From the NCBI GenBank assembly GCA_003450815.1, contig DMES01000036.1, positions 1 through 15,032 of the forward strand: a stretch of 15,032 bases of DNA. The letters run 5' to 3'. Made by a program: the position numbers and the translations under genes. Source of the stretch: Elusimicrobiota bacterium (lineage in GTDB: Bacteria; Elusimicrobiota; Elusimicrobia; Elusimicrobiales; UBA9959). Below, in pieces: positions 7,037-12,846 of the stretch (positions within the stretch are counted from its first letter, which is position 1; every line of letters begins with the position of its first letter). Below the pieces are notes generated by a model. It was not told where the DNA came from. It made no database searches and was given only the letters and a program-made list of their open reading frames with translations.

Positions 7037-8024
7037 AAATTTTATACTTCTTCCCCCCATTCAACATTGCGGCGGCGTCCTCGGGAGAAACAGTATTTAT
7101 ATAAAAACCGGTACCCCATTCAAAACCGGCCACCTGGCTGAGTTTGGGCATGATTTCAATATGCCAGTGATAGTGAGCCGCCCGCGGCTCCTGAACCGGC
7201 ATGGTATGAACTACCAGGTTATAGGAGAACTCAGGGATCGTCGCGTAAAGCCTGCCCAGGGTGTTTTTTAAAATTGAGGCCAGGTCCAAAACGAGCTCCT
7301 CCGGCATATCTTCAAAATGGCTCAGGTGTTTTTTCGGCAGCAGCCAGGTTTCAAAAGAGAAACGGCTTGCGTAAGGCTCTATGGCCAGGAAGTGCCCGTT
7401 TTCAGCCACCACCCTCTTCTTAAAGCGGGGTTCCTCTTTTACAATATCACAGAACACGCATGTGCCCTTTTTCTCAAAATACCGTTCAGCTCCGCCTATT
7501 TCCTCCACCAGCCTTATTGGCACCATAGGCATAACTATTATCTGCGAATGCGGGTGCGCCAGACTCGCTCCGGCGTTCCTGCCATGGTTTTTGAAGATCA
7601 TTATATACTTCACTCCGGGATCTTTTTTTATTTCGCGCGTTCTCAGAATAAAGGCCCTTACTACATCAGCTATGGCCTCAAGCTCCATTTCCTCAAGGCG
7701 CAGGCCGTGGCGCGCATTTTCTATAAGCACCTCGTGGGAGCCAACGCCGTCCATGCGGTTATAAATTCCGTCCGGCTGCTCCTCTCCAACTCCCCCGGAA
7801 ACCAGAGCCGGATATTTATTAGGCACCACCCTCAGCCGCCAGCCGCCGTCTGTTGACGGGAGCGAATAGATCGCCGGAGGTGTAAGGGATTCATTACCCG
7901 GACAGAAAGGACATTTATAGACACTGTCTTCAGAAGCGGTCAGGAACTCATTAGGCCGCAGTCCCCGCTCCGAGGCTATTATTACCCAACGGCCGAAAAC
8001 CGGGTCTTTTCTAATTTCAGGCAT
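7035..8024 (-). CDS. galT: Galactose-1-phosphate uridylyltransferase family protein (GalT-like)
   Basis: This HIT-superfamily nucleotidyltransferase would swap a UMP group (or, in some relatives, an AMP group) between a nucleotide sugar and a hexose-1-phosphate. In the 329-residue form, zinc-ligand pairs appear as KCPFCPGN (Cys38, Cys41) and CVFC (Cys189, Cys192). The catalytic loop is AHPHSQ (157-161), with His159 as the expected nucleotidylated residue, and the C-terminal half has HYHWHIE (284-290). A TTG at 8036 would add four residues, but MPEIRKDPVFGRWVII is the usual family start, so I chose the ATG at 8024. Neither start has a good ribosome site. Its place next to glgA suggests a link to glycogen precursors. 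Arabidopsis At5g18200, a GalT homologue, is an ADP-glucose phosphorylase, so this activity is an alternative. Confidence 0.9.
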   Translation of the reverse strand: MPEIRKDPVFGRWVIIASERGLRPNEFLTASEDSVYKCPFCPGNESLTPPAIYSLPSTDGGWRLRVVPNKYPALVSGGVGEEQPDGIYNRMDGVGSHEVLIENARHGLRLEEMELEAIADVVRAFILRTREIKKDPGVKYIMIFKNHGRNAGASLAHPHSQIIVMPMVPIRLVEEIGGAERYFEKKGTCVFCDIVKEEPRFKKRVVAENGHFLAIEPYASRFSFETWLLPKKHLSHFEDMPEELVLDLASILKNTLGRLYATIPEFSYNLVVHTMPVQEPRAAHYHWHIEIMPKLSQVAGFEWGTGFYINTVSPEDAAAMLNGGKKYKI

Positions 8025-8034
8025 AGATAAAAGC

Positions 8035-8084
8035 AAGTCACAAAAGCAAAAGTCACAGGTTACAAGTAAGAGGTTATTGGTTAC
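8035..8084. repeat. Degenerate heptamer array (GTAACCT-like), array C
   Basis: Read on the minus strand, consecutive 7-base units from 8084 downward are GTAACCA, ATAACCT, CTTACTT, GTAACCT, GTGACTT, TTGCTTT and a shifted GTGACTT. The array fills nearly the whole 56-base gap between scpB and galT and includes the scpB TAA stop (8081-8083). Unlike the other three gaps, it has no clear opposite arm, so it looks like a half-element. Confidence 0.65.
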
Positions 8085-8818
8085 TTTCCCTTATCTTCTC
8101 CAACGGCGGGTTCGGTGTTCGGAGCCGCTTCGACAGGCTCCGGAACGGTGACAGCTTCCGGTTGAGCGGCCTGGTTCTCTTCTCCGGCGATCGGGCCGCT
8201 TGAGGTTTCTTTGGCGGACTGAGCCTCTTCAAGAGCCGTGGCTGACTCCTCTTCCACCAGTTCCACCGCTGTGGCCTGGGCCGAAGCCGCCGGATTTTCA
8301 ACATTAAAATTTTCAAGTTTCGGCAGATCCGAGAGAGTGTTAAGCCCGAACTGGCGCAGGAATTCAGTGGTGGTGCCGTAAAGTATGGGACGGCCCGTGG
8401 TCTCCCTTCTGCCCACCACGGTAATAAGCCTGCGCTCGGTAAGTGTATCAAGCGGACCTATTACTTCAACGCCCCTTATAGCCTCTATTTCGGCGCGTGT
8501 GAGCGGCTGTTTGTAAGCTATAATGCAAAGCGTTTCCAACGCCGCCTGTGTAAGGCGCACGGTCATCTTATTGTGATAAAGCTTTCTTACCCAAAGGCTG
8601 TAAGCGGGTCTGGTGGACATCTGCCAGCCGCCGGCCACCTGCATAATTTGCAATGCTCTTTCCTCCCCGTCATAAACCGCCTTCAGTTCATCCAGTAATG
8701 CCTTTACACGCTCCTGATTCTTTACTTCACAAAGCTGCGCTAGGCCATCAACGGGCAAAGGATGGTCCGCTATAAAAAGTAAAGTTTCAAGCGCTTTCTT
8801 AAGTTCAGTATCTTCCAT
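8081..8818 (-). CDS. scpB: Segregation and condensation protein B (ScpB) with acidic tail
   Basis: ScpB dimerises and binds ScpA to complete the SMC-ScpAB condensin used in chromosome segregation. The first about 168 residues hold the paired winged-helix core: ALETLLFIADHPLPVDGLA, then the highly conserved IAYKQPLTRAEIEAIRGV and LTERRLITVVGRRETTGRP, ending in LYGTTTEFLRQFGL. Residues about 169-245 are an added tail rich in Glu, Ala and Pro, with no fold I can recognise and probably disordered. The ATG has a GAGGT ribosome site about 4 bases upstream. A 110-base gap filled by a repeat element separates it from scpA, which is unusual for this normally tight pair. Confidence 0.95.
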   Translation of the reverse strand: MEDTELKKALETLLFIADHPLPVDGLAQLCEVKNQERVKALLDELKAVYDGEERALQIMQVAGGWQMSTRPAYSLWVRKLYHNKMTVRLTQAALETLCIIAYKQPLTRAEIEAIRGVEVIGPLDTLTERRLITVVGRRETTGRPILYGTTTEFLRQFGLNTLSDLPKLENFNVENPAASAQATAVELVEEESATALEEAQSAKETSSGPIAGEENQAAQPEAVTVPEPVEAAPNTEPAVGEDKGK

Positions 8819-8837
8819 ATGTACCTCGTGTAAAAAT

Positions 8838-8948
8838 AGGCGTAGGCAAAGGTAGAGGTTAAGATAGAGAACAGGGGTCAGAGGTCAGAAAGCAATTTAA
8901 CATCTGTCCTCTAACCTCTCCCTTATACCTATGCCTTTACCTCTACCT
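8838..8948. repeat. Long imperfect inverted repeat of 6-7 base AGGTAG-like units, array D
   Basis: The left arm on the plus strand (8838-8888) reads AGGCGT, AGGCAA, AGGTAG, AGGTTA, AGATAG, AGAACAG, GGGTCAG, AGGTCAG. The right arm on the minus strand (8948 to 8904) reads AGGTAG, AGGTAA, AGGCAT, AGGTAT, AAGGGAG, AGGTTAG, AGGACAG. Both arms therefore run from 6-base units outside to 7-base units inside, around a loop at 8889-8903. The element spans the scpA-scpB gap and covers the last six residues (VEVKA and part of Gln) and the stop of scpA. Confidence 0.8.
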
Positions 8949-9654
8949 GCTGTTTCTCTGGCGCGGGATACACCCGCACTTCACCGCAGACGTCATCCTG
9001 GGAAACCACTATTTTGCGCTGTTTTATCAGCTCAAGCATGGCTATAAAACAGGTAATTACGCCCAACTTGTGCGTTTCATCGGCGAAAATATCGTCTAAA
9101 ATCAGCCACTCGCGCCCCTCAAGCATTTTCAGCACTTTTTCCACGCGGGATTCTATCGGGAAGCGGTCAGACTCTACTTCTTGCGAACCTTCCACCCGCT
9201 CAAAGGCGCGCTTTACGGCGTCAAGCAATGAATAAAAATCCAGTTCCAGGAACTTTTCCTCGCTTGTAAACACCGGGGAGCCGCGGTAGAAAACATCTTT
9301 ATAGAGCGCAAAACGCTGCGACATATCCTTTGAGGCTTCCTTGTAGCGCTGGTATTCTTCAAGCATGGACACAAGCGCCCCCCTGGGATCGGGGCCTGAG
9401 CCTTCCTCACCCGGCATTTCACGGGCGGGCAAAAGCATTTTGGCCTTTATCTGCATAAGGGTTGTGGCCATTACCAGAAATTCTCCCGCCACCTCAAGGT
9501 TCAAAGTCTTCATAACTTCAAGATACGACAAATACTCTTTTGTTATCTGTGAAATGGGTATGTCATAAATATCGAGATTGTTCTTCCGGATAAGATGCAT
9601 CAGCAGATCCAGCGGGCCTTCAAAAACATCAATGTGAATATCAAGGTCGTTCAT
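8929..9654 (-). CDS. scpA: Segregation and condensation protein A (ScpA)
   Basis: ScpA is the kleisin that bridges SMC heads and binds ScpB. At 241 residues it has typical length. The N-terminal family signature FEGPLDLLMHLIRKNNLDIY (11-30) and PISQITKEYLSYL are clear, followed by AGEFLVMATTLMQIKAKMLL (56-75). The C-terminal winged helix includes FIAMLELIKQRKI (203-215). The ATG lies inside the trpS stop (ATGA, 4-base overlap) and has no ribosome site of its own, so its translation is probably coupled to trpS. The final residues QQVEVKA and the stop codon are encoded by the edge of repeat array D. Confidence 0.96.
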   Translation of the reverse strand: MNDLDIHIDVFEGPLDLLMHLIRKNNLDIYDIPISQITKEYLSYLEVMKTLNLEVAGEFLVMATTLMQIKAKMLLPAREMPGEEGSGPDPRGALVSMLEEYQRYKEASKDMSQRFALYKDVFYRGSPVFTSEEKFLELDFYSLLDAVKRAFERVEGSQEVESDRFPIESRVEKVLKMLEGREWLILDDIFADETHKLGVITCFIAMLELIKQRKIVVSQDDVCGEVRVYPAPEKQQVEVKA

Positions 9655-10742
9655 AATTTAAGAGATTTATTTATCCGCGAAAGCGCGGCCGCCGCGGCCG
9701 CGCGGGCTTTAGCCGAACCGGCCGACAGCAAAGCGTCCACTTTAGCGGGGTCGCCTTCATAAGCGGCTCTGCGCTCAGCGAAGGTCTCAAGGCTGGGTGT
9801 CATAAGTTCAAAAAGATGCTTTTTACAAGCGCCGCAGCCTATTGTGCCGCCGCAGCATTCAGTTTCGCGCGCGGCATAATCTTTATTGTAAATTTTATGG
9901 AAGGCGAATACCACACAGCCCTCAGGATGTCCTTTGTCGTCCACTTTAAGTTTAAGCGGGTCCGTAAACATCCGCTTTATTTTGGCCTCAACGGACTTAG
10001 GCGCTTCACCAAGCTCTATGGAGTTATTGTAAGACTTGGACATTTTGCGACCGTCAAGGCCTGGCACCATGGGCGCCTGGGTCAAAAGCGCTCCCGGCTC
10101 TTTCAGCAGGCCGGCACCGAAAACGCGGTTAAACTTCCGTGCTATTTCCCGCGTAAGTTCCAGATGTGGAAGCTGATCTTTGCCTACCGGCACAAAATCG
10201 GCCCCGTACATGACAATGTCGGCCGCCTGTAAAACGGGATAGCCCAGAAAACCGTAAGTGGACAGTTCGGAAGTGACGGCTAAATCTTCTTCGCCGCCGG
10301 CATGGGCCTCTAATAGTTTTTTTGACGCGCCCTCGGCCATTTTCGCCTTGTCTTCCTGCCCCTTATATTTCTGTTTGTGAAGCTCAAGCAGCGTTTCTTT
10401 AAAAGTGGGATTGCGCAGAAGCCAGCTGACCGGCGTTACCATGGAAAGCAGCAGGTAAAGCTCGGAATGTTCTTTTATTTCGGACTGCCTGAAAAACACG
10501 CACTTCTGCGGGTCCAGCCCCGCGGCCAGCCAGTCTATCACCATAAGGCGGGCATTCTCCCGGATAGCTTCGGTTTTCTCGGTAGCGGTGGTCAGCACAT
10601 GCCAGTCAGCCACGAAGAAAAAACAGTCGTATTTTTCCTGTAGGTCCACCCAGTTTTTCAAAGCCCCCCAGTAATTGCCCAAGTGCAGCCGCCCCGTAGG
10701 GCGCATGCCGGAAACTACAATTTTCTTCCTTTCGTTTTCCAT
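9651..10742 (-). CDS. trpS: Tryptophanyl-tRNA synthetase
   Basis: This class I aminoacyl-tRNA synthetase charges tRNA-Trp. It has 363 residues, slightly above the common length of about 330. The start region SGMRPTGRLHLGNYWGALKN holds the HIGH-type motif HLGN (20-23). DGRKMSKSYNN (231-241) holds the KMSKS loop (233-237). AADIVMYGADFVPVGKDQLP matches the Trp-binding region. A Cys-containing insert (CCGGTIGCGACKKHL, 296-310) is seen in a subset of TrpS proteins. The C-terminus has an alanine-rich helix. The ATG has no good ribosome site, and an 18-bp hairpin ends 13 bases before it on the transcript. The order M50 protease-trpS-scpA-scpB is, to my knowledge, common in deltaproteobacteria and several other phyla. 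Confidence 0.97.
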   Translation of the reverse strand: MENERKKIVVSGMRPTGRLHLGNYWGALKNWVDLQEKYDCFFFVADWHVLTTATEKTEAIRENARLMVIDWLAAGLDPQKCVFFRQSEIKEHSELYLLLSMVTPVSWLLRNPTFKETLLELHKQKYKGQEDKAKMAEGASKKLLEAHAGGEEDLAVTSELSTYGFLGYPVLQAADIVMYGADFVPVGKDQLPHLELTREIARKFNRVFGAGLLKEPGALLTQAPMVPGLDGRKMSKSYNNSIELGEAPKSVEAKIKRMFTDPLKLKVDDKGHPEGCVVFAFHKIYNKDYAARETECCGGTIGCGACKKHLFELMTPSLETFAERRAAYEGDPAKVDALLSAGSAKARAAAAAALSRINKSLKL

Positions 10743-10754
10743 AATTTCTAATCG

Positions 10755-10799
10755 TTATAATTTAGGTCCGCTTATTTTTTTAGCGGACCTAAATTATAA
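10755..10799. repeat. Perfect 18-bp inverted repeat between the M50 gene and trpS
   Basis: Bases 10755-10772 and 10782-10799 are exact reverse complements (TTATAATTTAGGTCCGCT and its partner) around a 9-base loop TATTTTTTT. It fills most of the 51-base gap and includes the stop codon of the M50 gene (10794-10796). Because it is a palindrome, both strands carry a TATAAT hexamer in an arm. In the trpS direction no U-tract follows the stem, so it does not look like a normal terminator. It may control trpS or protect the upstream mRNA end. Confidence 0.8.
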
Positions 10800-11429
10800 A
10801 GGAACAAAACCAAGCCTGCCAAGCGCTGCGAGCACTAGTAAAATAGGCGGCCAGATCAGATATCTAAGCAGCCCCGTCAGAACAAGGGCCAGTATTATAT
10901 ACATACCGTATGGGACGTGTTTTTCGTAATTTTCCAGCCAGCTGCCTGAAAGCCAGCCAAGCATAATATTGCTGCCATCCAGCGGAGATACCGGAATAAG
11001 ATTAAAAAGCGCGAGCGCCAGATTTATAATTACCCCGAATTGTAAAGCCTTCAACAGCGTCAAAGACAGATCCGCGCCTAAAAAACCCAGAGCAAATATT
11101 TTCCATAACAAAAAAGAGAGCATCGCCAGCAGCAGATTGGAGACCGGGCCGCTTAAGGCTACCAGCGCCATGTCATGGCGCGGGCGTCCCATCCGGCGGG
11201 GATTTACCGGCACGGGCTTTGCCCAACCTAGAATGGGGAACCCAGCCATAGCGCAGATGACAGGCATCACTATCGTACCCATAAGGTCGATGTGCGGCAG
11301 GGGATTTAAAGTAAGCCTGCCGGATAAATACGCGGTATCGTCTCCCTTCCTGTAAGCGATAAGGCCATGGGCAAATTCGTGAACGATCACGGAGAAGAAA
11401 AGCACCGGAGCCTGCAAAATCCATTCCAT
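10794..11429 (-). CDS. M50 family (site-2 protease type) membrane metalloprotease
   Basis: This 211-residue integral membrane protein belongs to the compact site-2 protease-like M50 group. The zinc motif HEFAH (17-21) lies in the first hydrophobic helix, FFSVIVHEFAHGLIAYRKGD. The second metal-ligand motif, NLIPVSPLDGS with Asp151, lies in a later helix. The GWAKPVPVNPRRM segment (68-80) is typical of the group. At least four hydrophobic segments are visible, around 5-25, 50-70, 92-117, 128-148 and 173-205. It has no PDZ domain, unlike RseP. The substrate is unknown. The ATG at 11429 has no ribosome site, and TATAAT hexamers lie only 9-22 bases upstream, so the leader may be very short. Confidence 0.9.
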   Translation of the reverse strand: MEWILQAPVLFFSVIVHEFAHGLIAYRKGDDTAYLSGRLTLNPLPHIDLMGTIVMPVICAMAGFPILGWAKPVPVNPRRMGRPRHDMALVALSGPVSNLLLAMLSFLLWKIFALGFLGADLSLTLLKALQFGVIINLALALFNLIPVSPLDGSNIMLGWLSGSWLENYEKHVPYGMYIILALVLTGLLRYLIWPPILLVLAALGRLGFVPL

Positions 11430-11547
11430 TCATATAAATTATATTATTATATCCACCACTAAAGAAAGCCGAGGCTTTGAAAACACTGTTTTTTAGTATA
11501 ATTTTATTTATCTGGCGGGCAATGAAGCATTAACTTAAGGAATAACT
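11430..11547. promoter_or_regulatory. Divergent intergenic region with candidate promoters on both strands
   Basis: This is the only divergent gap in the window. On the plus strand, a perfect TATAAT at 11497-11502 lies 45 bases before the GTG start of the dehydrogenase gene. A TTGAAA at 11477-11482 is only 14 bases upstream of it, too close for a standard sigma-70 spacing, so the -35 is uncertain. On the minus strand, two TATAAT hexamers (11451-11446 and 11443-11438) precede the M50 gene without a convincing -35. A plus-strand ribosome site AAGGAA (11537-11542) serves the GTG at 11548. Confidence 0.5.
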
Positions 11548-12846
11548 GTGAACGAAATTAAAAAACTTATAACCGAGCGAAAAGCAAAAATAGGCATTAT
11601 CGGCCTTGGCTATGTCGGCCTGCCGCTGGCGGTGGAATTTGCAAAAGGCGGCTTTGAAACCACCGGTTTTGAAGTGGACTCTAAAAAAGTGAAAAACATT
11701 GCCAAGGGCGTCTCCTATATAGGAGACATCGCCTCAAGCGAAGTACTCGCCCTTTCAAAGGCCGGAAAGCTTAAAGCCAGCCTGGATTTTTCCGGGCTTA
11801 AAAAAATGGACGCTGTAATAGTCTGCGTGCCCACTCCTTTAAGGAAGAGCAAAGACCCCGATGTCTCCTATATAGTGACTGCGGCCCTGCATATAAAAAA
11901 ATATCTGCGTAAAAATCAGATTATCATCCTTGAAAGTACCACCTACCCCGGCACCACCAAAGACCTGGTCAAACCCATTCTTGAAGAGACAGGCCTTAAG
12001 GCCGGCAGGGATTTCCATCTGGCCTTCTCCCCGGAGCGGGTGGATCCCGGCAACACAAAATACGGCATCAAAAACACCCCGAAAGTGGTTGGCGGTCTTA
12101 CAAAAACCTGCACCACGCTTGCCGGGCTGCTTTATGGCCAGGTAATAGACACAGTGCTTGAGGTTTCAAGCACAGAAGCCGCTGAACTGGTAAAACTGCT
12201 TGAAAACACTTTCCGCGCGGTAAACATCGCCATGATGAACGAAATGGCTCTTATGTGCCACAAACTGGGTCTGGATGTGTGGGAAGTGATAAAAGCGGCC
12301 TCCTCAAAGCCTTTCGGTTTCATGCCTTTTTACCCGGGCCCCGGCATTGGCGGGCACTGCATCCCGCTCGACCCGCATTATCTGGGCTGGAAGATGAAAA
12401 CCCTTAATTTTGAACCGCGGTTTATAGAGCTGGCCGGCGTTATTAATTCTTCCATGCCGGACCATGTGGTGGCGCGCCTGGGCGAGCTGCTTAATTCAAC
12501 GGGCAAGGCGCTGAGCCGCTCTAAAATACTTATGATAGGCATGACCTACAAGCCTGATATCTCCGACCCGCGCGAATCTCCAGCCAAAGATGTGTTTACG
12601 CTATTGCGCCATACCGGCGCCAAAACGGATTATCACGACCCTTTCGTCCCCGAAATTGAACTTGAGGGCTGCCTGTACCGTTCAAAACCGCTCACGGCAA
12701 AAATGCTGGGCGCCTACGACTGCGCTCTTATAATAACCCCTCACTCCACCATTGATTACCTTAAACTGGTCAAACACTCTAAACTGGTGTTTGACACCAG
12801 AAATGCGGCAAAGGGGATTAAGGGAGGAAATATTCACCGCCTATGA
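11548..12846 (+). CDS. wbpA: Nucleotide sugar dehydrogenase, UDP-N-acetylglucosamine 6-dehydrogenase (WbpA) type
   Basis: This cytoplasmic NAD-dependent enzyme oxidises C6 of a UDP-sugar to the uronic acid for cell-surface polysaccharide synthesis. It has 432 residues. The Rossmann motif IGLGYVGLPLA is at 18-28. ESTTYPGTT (129-137), SPERVDPGN (161-169) and the Lys216/Asn220 helix LVKLLENTFRAVNIA follow. The catalytic Cys271 is in PGPGIGGHCIPLDPHYLGWK. The C-terminal domain carries MTYKPDISDPRESPA (332-346). The PFGFMPFYPGPG segment is more like WbpA or UDP-N-acetylhexosamine dehydrogenases than UDP-glucose dehydrogenase, so the substrate is an inference. It starts at GTG with an AAGGAA ribosome site. 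It overlaps the next gene by ATGA, so the two are probably co-translated. Confidence 0.88.
   Translation: MNEIKKLITERKAKIGIIGLGYVGLPLAVEFAKGGFETTGFEVDSKKVKNIAKGVSYIGDIASSEVLALSKAGKLKASLDFSGLKKMDAVIVCVPTPLRKSKDPDVSYIVTAALHIKKYLRKNQIIILESTTYPGTTKDLVKPILEETGLKAGRDFHLAFSPERVDPGNTKYGIKNTPKVVGGLTKTCTTLAGLLYGQVIDTVLEVSSTEAAELVKLLENTFRAVNIAMMNEMALMCHKLGLDVWEVIKAASSKPFGFMPFYPGPGIGGHCIPLDPHYLGWKMKTLNFEPRFIELAGVINSSMPDHVVARLGELLNSTGKALSRSKILMIGMTYKPDISDPRESPAKDVFTLLRHTGAKTDYHDPFVPEIELEGCLYRSKPLTAKMLGAYDCALIITPHSTIDYLKLVKHSKLVFDTRNAAKGIKGGNIHRL

Noticed and set aside
8074..8451. 125-codon minus-strand frame overlapping the ScpB tail
   Set aside because: It is Arg/Pro/Leu-rich low-complexity translation of the repetitive ScpB tail in another frame, without a credible start or motif.
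10743..10793. T-box or Trp-responsive leader in front of trpS
   Set aside because: The gap is only 51 bases and lacks the T-box core and a specifier stem. Only a simple hairpin is present.
11477..11502. Standard sigma-70 promoter using TTGAAA and TATAAT
   Set aside because: The spacing is 14 bases, outside the normal 16-18, so only the -10 is retained as a candidate.
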